From: Sweltsa coloradensis
Lineage: Eukaryota; Arthropoda; Insecta; Plecoptera; Chloroperlidae
Direction: 5' to 3'
NCBI GenBank assembly: GCA_024449915.1
Contig: JAMZAV010001446.1
Coordinates: forward strand, 241,137-305,136
Length of the DNA stretch: 64,000 nt
A program made the position numbers and the translations under genes. Positions 1 through 13,500 of this stretch are shown in pieces (position 1 is the first letter of the stretch; every line of letters starts with the position of its first letter). The notes beneath the pieces are model-generated. The model did not search any database. It saw nothing but the letters and a program-made list of their open reading frames with translations, and was not told the DNA's origin.

Positions 1-265
1 CCAGATTCAGTAGTAATGCTTAGAGGTGTGCGAGTCCTGAATTTTAGTTGTCGCCAAGTCTGAGTACTAAACATTATTTCGAGTCCGGATACTTTTATTT
101 TGACTTGACTGTTACTCTTTGACTTACACATTGATCAAAGATCAAACATTTACTATATAGTTCCCCTGCTTGTTTAAATGTGTTATTGCTTAACTTAAAG
201 TATAAGTAATGGTAATTTCATAGGGTGAGAGTAAATTAAGGGTATTTGTGGGTTTATGTGTTTAG
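1..265. other. intron/upstream sequence of the apolipophorin gene
   Basis: AT-rich sequence with no open frame that I can support. It ends in a T-rich tract and an AG at 264-265, which reads as the splice acceptor of the first apolipophorin exon in the window. The 5' part of that gene must lie before base 1. Confidence 0.5.
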
Positions 266-540
266 ATGTCATGGTTGTGGCGCTACTACAACGTATCATC
301 CCACCTGGAGCTGTATCTGGAGAGTGTCTTGAACAGCCTGGATGAGATTGTGGCCCAGCTGCTGCACAGTGTAGACATGGATCCCCAGCCCAGGCCACAC
401 ACCATGCGCCGGCTGGTGGTGCGACCGGGATTCCTCGAGATCAGCCAGCGTCTCCCGGTGGAGTGGGAGAGCTTCCAACAGTGGCCCGACTTCTCACAGT
501 TCACTGCCCCATCGTCAACAGATATGGCAGGAGTTGATGG
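266..540 (+). CDS. apolipophorin exon a (first in window)
   Basis: Begins in frame right after a TTTAG acceptor and ends GTTGATGG before GTATGA. It encodes about 91 residues from MSWLWRYYNV to the VDG split codon. The ATG at 266 is probably internal, because the family has thousands of residues upstream. Confidence 0.85.
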
Positions 541-1482
541 GTATGAAAACAAGTTCATACAAATAACCTAGAAGAAGAGTTTGAAATACATTCCAAAACA
601 AGAGGAAACTTAAAAACCCTTTAGGATTCTCTTCAGTACCCCTAGCTTTAAAATTTAAAATATATAATATGGGTTTCATTTCAGCATAAACCTCAGATAG
701 CAAACCTTGTAAAATATAAGTTAAAATAATATGTGAGTATTTATAAGTTAAGCATGTCCACCTGATGATTCTCAGAATTGTTGTTAACCTTCTAAAATTC
801 ATCAGGAAAAGAAAGTGGCACTAGTGATTTTATTCATGTAGGCCTACAATTCTTTTATAAAATTACATTTCTTTCCGCAGATATCATACTTACTTGACGG
901 CTGCTCTGAGCAAGCTGAGCCCTAACCTAGCCGAGGCGTCCCTACTCCCTCCATTTGGTACAACCGGGATAATTGCCGGCAAGCAACACTTCATTACCTT
1001 CGATAACTACTTCTATGACTTTGTGGGCGAGTGCAGTTATCTTCTAGCCAGCGACTTTCTTGACAACAAGTACTCCGTTGTGGTTAACTACGAGTTTACT
1101 GTAAGTTGGTTTCTAATTATTTAATTAATATTCATTTCAGTTACAACTTTGGATTATCTCATTCTGATACTTGAAACCAATTTATTTGGCTGCTGACCAA
1201 CCACTGTTAGGTGACGACATGGATCCAGCTTATTGTTATGAAATAAAATCACTATAAGAAAACTTTTGACTACATTTGTCATTTACTGATAGTGTGAGCA
1301 TTACAGTACAATCAATTGTGCTAGTTTTGTAACATATGCTTGACTTCCAAAAGCATAAATATAATTGATTGTTTGTGGGTAGGCCTACCTGCTTTTCTTG
1401 CAAATTTATTCCCATGTGGTTTAAACTAGGTACTTACAATGAAGAGGAATTATTTATAGGCCTACTATATACATACAATAGG

Positions 1483-1530
<48 letters not shown>

Positions 1531-4500
1531 AACAACAATAGGAATAGGAATAGGGAACAGTCCTTCATTACCAAATATGAATAATGTCCCTACTAATAAC
1601 CTCAAATACCAACCAGTAAAGATTTTTATGCGTCCGGCTTTTATTAGCGCTAACTGTGAGCGAGGAAAAATTTGAACCGGGCTTCGCGCCGGAAAACAGC
1701 CATGCGCCATTGCAGGTGGGCGTGACGTGATCGTGAGGTTCGCCGAGGCGGCGAGCTGGCAGTTCTGCCAATCAGCTTCCCCTCCTCACCTCACGATAAC
1801 GTCACAACCAAAAGAGCGCGGACTTAAGTCTTTGTGCGGGAATTCAAAACCCAGAAACTTTGAACATGCATAGAATCCACAGATTTTATTTTTTATAGTT
1901 TATTTTGATTGCGATGTTTATTAAATTTAATATTACAAATAACTAAATACGTGTAAGATATATTTGAAACCAAGGCCAGTTCCCTATTTGCATGCAAATT
2001 TGCCGTTTTAATAATGTTGGTCTGACATTTTATTTTTGTACAATTGTCATTTTTATTTTGCTTCTAGTTTTGCTTTTCTAAATAGGTAGTTTTATTTAGC
2101 CATAATACTTCAATCAATGCAAAACTTTTATTTTTGTGTCAATGGTGATAATTTTCTAGCAATATTTTGCAGGATAACAATGTGGTGAAGAAGTCCCTCA
2201 CAATAATCAGTGGCGACCATCACGTCGACATTAGTGCCAACTATCAAGTCACTGTTGATGGCAAGAGGATTGAACTACCAGCTGTCATTGGCAATAACAT
2301 CATCTTGAGTCGCTTTGGTAATCGTCTCATCGTGGAAATTGAATACAATATGGCGGTCGAGTGTAACTTGGTTCATGACATCTGCACGGTCCAGTTGACT
2401 GGATGGAACTTTGGAAAGACTGGAGGACTCTTGGGCACTTTTGACAATGAACCGTCGAATGATGTGTCTCTTCCAAATGGAACTGTAACAACTGATTTGG
2501 AAAGGTAATTCCGTAATTATTACCAACCACTCACTTTACAGTACCAGTACCACTTTGCTACTTTCTGTATGTGAATCATTCTTACTTGGTTGTTTTATGC
2601 ATATATTTCTATTTTCTATATAACCGTATCTAGGCTTAAATAATGATGAAGTGAATATTAGGGTTTACTTATTTAACAGCTATTATTTGCCTTTGTAAAA
2701 TAATGAAAATATTCAAACAAATGAATTCCACAGCAAAATTTCTTATTGGATGAGCGTAGCGAGCGAAGCAAAAACTTCAATTTCACTGACCCCTAAAAAA
2801 ATTTAGCTCCAATGTTTTTTTGTTTGTTTTTTTGTTTGTTTGTTTTTTTTTTTTTTTCTTCTTGTCTGTTTGTTCGCACGATTCCGGGGCAAACGGCATA
2901 ACGCATAAGCGATCTTGATGAAAATTGAAGGGGACCTTCGAAATCTCTGAACTGAGACGTGCCACGTTTTTGGGTACAATCGAAGAAATATTTCTCATGA
3001 ATATCGCACTTTTACGATTTTTTTCGATTTTTAGTGCGGTATTTTCGTGACATTTTGGGCCGATTCCGACCAAATGGGTGGGGCTACAAAGCTCATATTT
3101 TACATGGACATTAAGGTTATGGTGATGTAGTACCTTGTGAAAAAAAAAGTTGAAAAAGTTAACCAGAATCCATCAAATAAACGTACATTTACGATTTTTT
3201 CGATTTTACGTGCGATATTTTCGTGACATTTGGGCCGATTCTGACCAAACAAGTGGGGCTACAACGTTCATAATTTCACATGGACATTAAGGTAATGGTT
3301 ATGTATTGCTTTTTGAAAGAAAAAGTTGAAAAAGTTAGCCAGAATCCATAGAATAAAGGTTTTAATATGAGTTTTTTGAGGTTTATAATAACAATTAAGA
3401 AGTAACAATTGAAACATGACAACAATCACCTACAATGCTTTCACAAAGCACTTGCAAAGGAAAAGTGGTCCCTCGCAAACTAAAAACTTACAAAAACGCT
3501 CATCCATCAACGCGGCGGGACTTGAGCGTTTTCCTAGTATGTAGTATAACATTTATAATGTGGTAATACCAATCTTACTGAACCTATTTACAAGCAAAAG
3601 TATTATATGCAATATGCATGCACATTGCACAGTATAGATTTAATTAGACATTGTTGTATTTTTTCTTTACAATGTTAAAAAAATTGTCTTTTGGTACTAC
3701 AGCATGTAAAAATTAGTCTTGCGATGTATATTTGTTTTTCTAGTCGGAGGAATTGAAGATGTGTTTACTATGTGTACAAGTACTAGGCATTTCTCCAAGT
3801 ATCATTGTAGTTAAATTTTAACATTTTCAATCTATTTTTATTAGTGGTAAATCATCATTTTAAAATACCCAATGTTGTCAGGTTTACCTCGAGCTGGCGT
3901 GTGGGAAACAGCAGCCACTGCCACGCGGTGAACCACGCCGTTACCCCCCCTGCCAACGACGATGCTATCGACGCTTGTGACGCCTACTTCACGGACCTGG
4001 ACTCCCCGCTCTCGAAGTGTTACGCCAGTATCGACCCCATGCCCTACTACCACATGTGCATCTCTGACATGATGCGTGTGACTGATGCGGCAGGCGTGTG
4101 CTCTGCGGCTGTTGCGTATACCACCCTGTGCAGGAGGGCTGGGCTGGAGGCGACACTACCACAGGAATGTGGTCAGTATGCTCTTCAGTTTGTTTCTTCT
4201 TACATTATTGTATGTAGGCCTACCTCCATCAACTTGGATGTTTGTTTGAAGTATATTTTCTATGGTTATAGTATTTATTTTAAATATATCATCGCTCCAT
4301 TTTTTAAAAAATCATAGTTACTTATTTCAAATATAAAAATTAGGGTTGCCGTTTGATAATCGATGTAACCATTGATACGATTATTTCCCGAAGGGACCGA
4401 TAATTGATTCTGTCTTCCCGAATCGTTAATCGAATATCGCAACCATCCATAATTTTGAATTAACTGTTCATTCTGCAGAACGCTACCAAATATTTCCAGT

Positions 4501-7500
4501 CAAGACATTAATCACTTTATTCCGTTGAAAGTTCGGCCACTGCGAGATGTACAAACTGCGTATGGCGCGAGATCCTAAACGCAACGCATCACCCCTGTAG
4601 TGTAGGCAACTTGCATGGCGTGTATTGTTGCCGGGCAGTATCACTCACAACATTTTATTGCTTGGGTTGATAGGGCCTAGTGGCTGGTTTAGTGTTGGGT
4701 GGGGAAAGATTGATAGGAGGCTAGGAGCCAACAGCTTATCTTGAAAGAGTTTGGCGGCTGTGTAGAGTTGAAGGTCACATAAATATATACACACATTACA
4801 TTACGACAAAACGTTGGAATTGAGAGCCCTTAACTCCGACGGGTGAACAAGGCTGTTCAAGCCGAAACATTTTGTCGTAATGTAATTTGTGTATATATTT
4901 ATTTGCCCGTCACATAAATATACAGTAGGGTCTCTCTAATCCGGGCCCCGTTAATCCGGTGTTCCGTCTAATCCGGGGCGACCCGTGTCGTAGGTAAAAA
5001 AAAAAAAAAAAAAAAATCTGGATCTGATGTGTTTATAGTTGAAAATATCACGTACTACAGCCGTCTTACATGGCACAAACTATAGGCTCGCGGCCGACTT
5101 GCAGCCGGACGTAGTAGCGGGTGGAGCGAGGGGAGGGTGGAATAACATGAATGAAATTCTTCAGGCCGACTGCCCATTGGCCAGTCTCGTCTCAGTCGTC
5201 TGTCTTGAGTCAAGTGACAAACAAACCAGTGACGTTCTCGTAGCTAGACGTGTTTAAAACAGTGTTTGTGCGCGAGTGATATTCGCGATGAGTAAGCGCA
5301 AACATAAGTCTGCCTCATTTGAGGATAAATTAAACGCCTTGAAACGTCTTGATCAAGGAGAGACAATAAAAAAGATAGCTTCCGAGATGGGCGTCGGAGC
5401 GCAAACAGTGGGAGACTGGAAGAAAAATCGTGCGAAGATAGAAGAGTACTGCAGCAAATCGGCCTCTTCAATTGGACTGAGTGAGCGTAGCAGTATGCGC
5501 ACGTGTGATACGCCGGAATTAGATGCATCCCTTTTCAGTTGGTTCACCCAACACCGAGAAAAGGGTGTGCCTATTTCCGGCCCTATTCTACAACAAAAAG
5601 CTCTGATTTTAAATAAACTTTTAAAGGGTGACAAGGACTTCACGGCCAGCAGCGGGTGGCTTGACCGCTGGAAAAAACGTCACGGAATCCGACAATTATC
5701 TCTTGCTGGCGAGAAGCTATCGGCAGATAGTGAAGTGGTTGTAACTTACAAAGAAGAATTTCAAGAGAGATTTATAATCGAAGATAACCTAAGCCCCGAT
5801 CAGGTTTACAACTGTGATGAGACGGGTCTCTACTTCAAAATGCTTCCAACAAAAACATTAGCATCTCAATTGGAAGCAACTGCGCCAGGGTTCAAAAAGA
5901 GTAAAGAGCGAGTGACTTTGTTAGCTTGTAGTAATGCCTCTGGGTCGCATAAATTGCCACTTATGATCATCGGCAAGTCTAAAAAAAAAGGGCTTCAAAA
6001 AACATTCAAGTGTTGCCCGTGCATTATAGGGCGCAAAAAAGTGCCTGGATGAATGGCTACTTGTTCAAAGAATGGTTTGAAGAGCAATTCGTTCCGTCTG
6101 TTAGGCGCCACCTGCGAAAGAAAAATCTGCCTTTGAAAGCAATTCTTCTCGTAGACAACGCCCCATCGCACCCGCCAGAAGGAGAACTTGAAGTCGGCGA
6201 CATCAAAGCTGTGTTTTTACCCCCCAATGTTACCGCCTTGATCCAGCCTATGGATCAAGGTGTTCTGGAAAACTTGAAACGGCGGTACAGATACAAATTA
6301 CTGACGGAGCTACTCGCCTATGAAGGCGAAGATGAGGACGACGTGTCGTTAATTACTCGCCTAAAAGCAATAAACTTGAAAAAAGTGGTTGACTGGTCAT
6401 CGGAAGCGTGGGACGAGATCGAGAAGACCACCCTTGTCAAGTCGTGGCGCAAACTGTGGCCGGATGAGGAGGCTATTATTCGAGACGTAAATTACGTCGA
6501 GGTCGAAGATCAGTTGGATTACAATTTAAACAATGACGACGCCGACCACGCCATCGATAGCAAGATGACTTTCTTGAACATTTTCAAGAAATTACCTGGG
6601 TGCGCAGATGTAGAAGAAGATGACGTGAAGAGTGGGTGAGTGGTGAAAATGATGGCTTTGAACTGACGCAAACGGACGAAGAAATCGTCAACAACGTTTT
6701 ACAAAAAAACGAAGAATCAGATGAAGATGTTGACGACCCTACCAGCTCCAAAATAACTCATACGGAAGGAGCTGCCGCACTGGAAGCAGCCTTAAAATAT
6801 GTGGAGCAACAAGATGATGCCACTATTGCCGACGTTCTTCTAATCAAGCGTTGGAGAAACAAAGCAGCTGCAATGCGAGAAAGTGTGATAAAACAAAAAA
6901 AAAAAGAGTCGTTTTTTCAGGCCCAGTAAAGTCTTTTACCTACCTGTATGATCTTTTGACTATCTTATAAGTGTTATGTTATGTATGACTGCTTTCCATC
7001 GTTAGTTCTTTGCTGGAGAGATTAATAATTTTTGTGTTTTATTGTTTTTGTTCACGTCACGTCAGTAAGTAAGAATGGTACTGCTATCTTTGATGACCCA
7101 TACTCAAGAGCCACGACTATTTTTTTACGTAATAAAACTTCATATCTCATTGGGACAAATCTTTGTTTTGTTTATTTTACAGTGATAACTCAATCTCCAA
7201 TTCACTCCGCTTACACTCCTCTCTCTCTCTCTCTCTCTCTGCCTCACGCGCGCTCTCACTCTCTCTCGATGCATGCAGCCAGCCACAAGGTCGTGAGCAC
7301 GGGGCCATAAAGAGAATATCTGTCTGTCGTAATCGCGCTCTGCACTCTCTTTCTCTCGATGTATGCAGCCAGCCACAAGGTCGAGCTGGTCTGTTCTTAT
7401 CGCTTTTAAAGCCATAAAGAGAAGTATTTATGACAGCGGAAGGGTCACGAATGATACACTAACCATTAATGTATCAAAATACGCGATAAAAAACATTTTC

Positions 7501-10500
7501 CGTCTAATCCGGGGTTTTCACTTATCCGGGCTACATCTGGTCCCAATTAGCCCGGATTAGAGAGACTCTACTGTATATACATAAATTACATTACGACAAA
7601 ACGTCGAAGTTGAGAGAGTTACTGTTGAGTAACTTTCTCAACTCCGACGGGTGAACAAGGCTGTTCAAGCCAAAACGTTTTGTCGTAATGTAATTTGTGT
7701 ATATATTTATGTGACCTTCAACTCTACTCAGCCGCCAAACTCTTTCAAGGTAAGCTGTTGGCTCCTAGCCACCTACCAAATCTTTCCCCACCCAACACTC
7801 ACAACATTTTATGTAATTACATGTGTCTTAAGTATTTGTTGTGTGCACGTATGTTCTGTATGTAAACTGTCCGTTTTCAGTTCAATGCCGCCTTCCCAAC
7901 ACTCCAATCCTGTCGGTCGGAGAATCAAAAGTGTTGAACGGTGGTGTCCCAATGTCAGCCGACATTGTGTTTGTTGTGGAGCAAGGGCCGTGTGTCAAAA
8001 ACACTAACCTAGCCAAGATGGCTGTTAAGCTGGACTCTGCGCTCGTGCAACAAGGTCTCATGGACAATCGGTTCTCGGTGGTTGGCTTCGGTGGTGAAAC
8101 CTTCCCTCAAGCCCACACTCGCACAGCCAAGGGAGAGATCTGGACGTCAGGACGAGGAGTGGAGAAAGCGTTTGCAGGGTGAGTTGCACACAATAGCTCC
8201 ATTAAATTTTGGAAACAGCATCTTGTATCAACATTTGTGCTATCATGCAACTTGTAAGAGTTGTGTTATGGCAGAAACATTTTTCTTAGATTGTATATTC
8301 CATTTTAAATTAATTTAAACTTTGTGCACCTTGGCGCATCTCATTATGATGTGTCATTCTTAGTAGGCCTAGTTCACCATCTTTGCAGGAGCCAAGTATG
8401 TAATGGTGGATCCTCCATAAAGTTATTTTATTTTTATTAAAAAATACAAAATATACAACTCTGAGAAGGAAATTCAATTCAAAGCACATATTATATCTTG
8501 GATCTAAGAAGAGTTCACTGGGTGGAAAAGAATAGAATATAAAAAATGAAGTTGTTGACATCTGTACTTCTTCAACAATGACAATATCTATACTAGGAAA
8601 ACGCTTAACCCTGCCGAGTTGTTGTGTTTATTGTCATTGGAGGGCCAATTATTTGCGGTTTTTGTTTTCTGTGAAAAAATCATAAGTTGAACATTTTTTA
8701 AAACATAACTTGAAATAATAAAAAATAAAACTTTTAAAATTTTTTTAAAATTTTCTATAAAAATCCGTAATTTTATAAGAGAAAAAAAATTGTAAAGTTG
8801 TGGATTTTTCATTAAGAAAATAATTATTGAATGGCTCTGAAATATTACACAAATATTAATTCATAAATTACAAGAATTCATTGTGAAAAATCATTACAAT
8901 CAGATAAAGTACTTGTAGGTTGGTTTATGTCAATCAATTGTTTGTACCAATGGCCGAAAGAACCCGTAAAATTTTGAAATTTTAACTGATGAAAAACAGT
9001 TGCTACTTTCGCTACCTCAAAATAACGGTCGGTAATTCAAATAGGTTCGTGAAACGATCATTACATGGTAAAGCAGTAGTCGAAGTTGTTTCAAATTTAC
9101 GAAAAAAAGAGTAAACTTGTATTCTCCATGAGAAGTAATTTTTGGATTGCGCTCAAAAACGTGGCAGTTCTAAGTTCAGAGATTTCGAAGGTCTCCAGAA
9201 AATTTCATCGCAATTGGAGTATTGGTATAGCCGAAATCGTGTTAACAAACAGCCAAAAATACAAAAAGAAAAAAACATTCCGGATTTTTTTCTCCAGTGT
9301 AGTGAAATGGAATCTTCGCTTCGCTCGCTACGCTATGCTCATCCAACGAGGTAAATCTAAGTTTGCATTTTTTGTTACAGTTGTTTCTAAAGAGAAGACA
9401 TGTTTTTGTATAGCTATATACATTTAAACTAAGAAAACGCTTAGTCCCGCCGCGTTGTTGGATGAGCGTAATTGGTTGCATTGAGCTTTCCTGTTGTTTC
9501 TTGACAAAATTTATTACAAAAAATCGAATAATTTTTTAAATTAAATAAATTAAATTAAAAAAATTGACTATTATTTTTAATTTTTTTATGAATCGTAATT
9601 TTATAAAAAGGAAAAAAATATCGTTAAATTAAGATTTCATAAGAATAATATCGTTGCGTATTTACAGATATAGTAATAAAAATTAAGTTCTGTGAAAAAT
9701 AATTACAGTAGTGATAAGCAAGATTGTGTTATAAAGAAAGACTAATTTTATATAAAAAAAACTAAAATTTCGTTATCGAGCTCAAAATTTTCGATCGCTC
9801 AATTACACGAATTCTTAATTCATAAAATAGGTTTGTGAAAAAATATAAATCGAATAGCATGTAGGTGTTATAAGTCGAAGAAATTTTTAAAAAATGAAAA
9901 AAATTTAGTAAAATTGCGATTTTCATAAGAAATAATTATTCGATTGCGCTCTAAAAACGTGGCAGTTCTAAGTTCAGAGATTTCGAAGGTCTCCAGAAAA
10001 TTTCATTGCAATTGGAGTATCGGTTTAGCCGAATCGTGTTAACAAACAGACCAAAAATACAAAAAAGGAAAAAAAACATTCCGGATTTTTTCTCCAGTGT
10101 AGTGAAATGGAATCCTTCGCTTCGCTCGCTAGCCATCCCATGCTACACGACTATCATACAATTACTCTTTTTCATTTAAGTATTGCTACTTCCCTGCTCG
10201 ACAGATTGGCTCTAGGAGATGGACAAACTGTCCGAAATGAACAGGAAGTCTACGACGCCATGAGGTTTGCGTCCCGCTTGTCATTCCGCGGAGGCGTGTC
10301 CAAGACTGTTGTTCTGGTACAGTGTTCTGCGTGCGACAGTCAGCTCGACTACGGCAACATGATGGGCCTGCTCTTGGAGAACGATATCACGCTGCACCTG
10401 TTGGAGCCCAGTGCAATCCAACTCAGGGACAGCTCCGTCAGGACCAACAGCAAGGTGTTTGGAGCGGACTTGTCGGGAGTGTACACAGCTCGAAACGGCA

Positions 10501-13500
10501 AGAACACCAAGCCTAATGCCAGCTTGCTCAAACAAGTATGTTGCAACGTTTATCTAACATGGTAGCTCTCTGCTTGGGTAGATAGTGCCTAGAGGCTGGT
10601 TTAGTGTAGGGTAAAGAAAGATTGATAGGAGGCTAGGAGCCAACAGCTTACCTTGAAAGAGTTTAGCAGCTGTGTAGAGCTGAAGGTTACGTAAATATAT
10701 AGTACACAAATAAATAACATTAAGACAAAGTGTTTGGGCTTGAACAGTCTTGTTCCCCTTCAGATGAGAGAGTAACTGACCAAATAAATGGCTTCTATGT
10801 AGAAATATGTACAAGAGGTGCTGTTGATGGTGGAGAGGGGGCACTGGGGAAGGTCAGCCAGGTAAAGTAGTTCTCTGTTTCCCCTCTGGACCCCAAGGTT
10901 AGCGTAGGTTGAAGTTGGGAGGCTCAAGGGAGCTGGTGACCATTTGTTGAGCCAGTTCCCACTTCCTGAGCTCTCCTTCACTGCAGTCAGGTCAGGTGGC
11001 AAGGCTTTGATAATGCTGGCATTGAAGCAGCCATTAAAGGTTCGGTTAGGTTACCCACCTCTAGATGCACAAAATTGTATTTTTTAAACTCAAATCCAAG
11101 TTACTTTTTATGGAAGTGTTAACACAATAGTTAATTGTGAATGTTCCAGATGGTTCTACCAAAAGACCACTGCTCTCCGCTGGCCTTCGAAACCAACGGG
11201 ACAGTGTTCAACCTAGAGGGGATGTCTAACGCTGCCAAACAGGTGGTTTCCCTGAAGAAGTTTGCCGACGTGTGGTCGAGACGCGTCGCGCAGGCGGCCC
11301 GTCCCTCACCCTGTCAGAAGTGCGAGTGTGTGGCCAGCGAAGATGGAGTGGGTCAGGTTCAATGCTCCACGTGTGTCACGGCTTCTGTGGACCAGTTCTT
11401 ACTCGTGAGTAACCTTTGCTCGGTATCGATGAGCAAAAACCCTTAAAGGGGTTATTAACTCAAAAAAATATTTTTTACCACATGATCTATAGCACAATAC
11501 TAGACTAAAATGACAGTTTAAAAAATTATGTCTTCTAACTGTGATTTAACACGAATTTTTCAATTTTTTTGATCCAGAAATTTGCGAAAATTTGTGTTTT
11601 GGAAAATTTCTTAAATCAGCTTTAACCTGCTTCTTTTTTGGTCCACATAGATACTAGAGCATAGTACCAATTTAAAATGCCCATTTTTTACATCGTTTCT
11701 TGAAACTGTGCCTAAATATACCCTCAAACACGCAAAAATATGCATTCCAAAATCGCACCCCATCCTAGTAATCAGCATAATTTGACCGAACTACTTGCCC
11801 AAATTACAAAACAAAATATAGAGAATTTACAGAAAAGGCTGTAGAGTACATCAATAATGGCCAATATTTTTTTAGATCAAAATCCTCCAAGGTCACGGGG
11901 CATAAAGATCGTCCCCATGTTATTTCTTATGGGAGATTTTTGTCGATGGGACCTAGCTCGAAAAATGTCATGTTTGACAATTTTTTGGGAGGTCATGGTG
12001 GATCCAATAATTTTTATGTTGATTGCTAAATTCATTACTAGTTAGCCTGAATGAAATATATTTTTTGAGTTTAGCGGTTAAATACCCCTTTAATAACCTA
12101 TTGTATAGTCTCTTAAAATTCACACTGCAAGTTTCCGTTGTTCCTATGTCTAACATGTCTACATTTCCCATGGGTCCTCACCATGAATAGGCATCATTTT
12201 TTCAGTAGATTAAGTCCTATAAGTCTTTATAATTTGATATTTTTTTAGCTTTGAATTGTTGTATATTATTGTTTCAAAATTTGCTTAACTACAGTTCATT
12301 ATTAAGTGTGCATTTTTGTGCTTCTGCTTACTTTTATTTATTGTCCTCCTTTGTAAATCATCATCATTATCCATCGCCTTTCCTTTGTAAATAAATTTTT
12401 ATAAATGAATAGGATAGGTATAGTACGTACATTAAATAAATATTTGTGTCTCATCTGTTCTCGTGTTGCAAAGCGTAGTCAACTTTTTGTATACGTATTT
12501 TACATGGTGTAGCAATAAAAAAACATACGGTAATCAAGTTGTGAGAAATCACTTTGTGATGACCCGTAACTCAATGCACAGCCGACGACATATGCTCGTA
12601 CCTACCAAAACAGGTGATGCACAGGCTTTAATTGACATTGCAAAGTATGCCGACCCAACGCTGAGTTGGACGTGGCAACAGGTAACGATGACACAGAGCT
12701 AAGCTGTTTGGATTCAATCCACTGCCAGCTACAGACGGCGTAGCTAATGATTGTGGGCCCTTCTAGTCAAACACTGCGTCTATCCCAGGAGATAAAACCA
12801 AAACGGTTCAACTGATTTGTTTTAAGAGTTAGTATGAATTAATGATACGTATTAATAAAGACTGTGATATGATTTAAAGTTTAAACCCGTTCAACTTTAG
12901 TCTGATACCGAAAGTGAACTAGAACTTTTAATCCGAATTAACTTTTCGTGGCTATAAACACACTACTAGTACAAATTAGCCGCTTAGTTTTTTTTTTTCA
13001 TAGTGAATCGTCCAAGAAAAGCAAATTACTCTCACCTCCACAACACACTAGAAACTTAGCGATAAACCAAGTGTCCTATCTCCTCTCTTAATATCCTTGC
13101 AAGCGTTGACGTGCGTGATGAATGTAAAAAGACAAACGCATACAAACAGTCAGTCCATGGTGTAAGGTAATTTACTAAATAATTATTCGTTAATCGTAAT
13201 GAATGAAACTAATTTATTAAAAGACAACATAATATCAAACCGATTGACCTTTTTGAAGGCGTGCCACGTTGATGATGGATATTGTATTGTACTTGTGTAC
13301 ATGATTTTAACGTCATCTAGTGCCAGAAAAATAAAAGTATAAAAAACGTTTTAACTTCCGCCATATTTTGTTCTGTTCACTTTTCCGTGATAAACATACC
13401 GTATTACGGAAACCGTTCTAGCTTAATTCGAATTGACTGCCTATGATAAACGCCGTGAAAGATCTTGTGAAATCTGGAAGGTTACCAACACCTATGTGAT

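Larger units (their letters stand above)
4659..7796 (+). mobile_element. inverted-repeat element, split by a Tigger insertion
   Basis: The outer arms (about 4680-4790 and 7705-7796) are inverted copies running through GGCTAGGAGCCAACAGCTTA and AGAGTTGAAGGTCACATAAA. The whole is flanked by a 16 bp direct repeat (4643-4658 and 7797-7812), a likely target duplication. Inside are two direct copies of a hairpin module (4792-4889 and about 7583-7700), and the Tigger element sits between them at a TA. A degraded relative is at 10566-10770. Penelope-type affinity is possible because of the module's hammerhead-like core, but no coding sequence supports it. Confidence 0.6.

Noticed and set aside
266..571. 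Independent small gene starting at the ATG at 266
   Set aside because: The ATG follows directly on a splice acceptor, and the frame continues through seven further exons of apolipophorin. The part past 540 is intron read-through.
1369..1710. Poly-Asn / poly-Val frames
   Set aside because: They are produced by the (AAC)n microsatellite and extend into a MITE.
7032..7417. Ser/Leu-rich frames on both strands in the Tigger 3' part
   Set aside because: Caused by CT dinucleotide repeats; downstream of the transposase stop, no motif.
8966..9481. Lys/Phe-rich frames (for example 9086-9427)
   Set aside because: The same frames recur in all copies of the Helitron-like repeat (9951-10136, 44229-44749) with stops and no domain; they are repeat sequence, not genes.
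12463..12702. Possible extra apolipophorin exon (acceptor near 12613, donor after 12681)
   Set aside because: The 68 bp exon would shift the frame between exons g and h, which join directly in phase 0. The peptide has no apolipophorin character.
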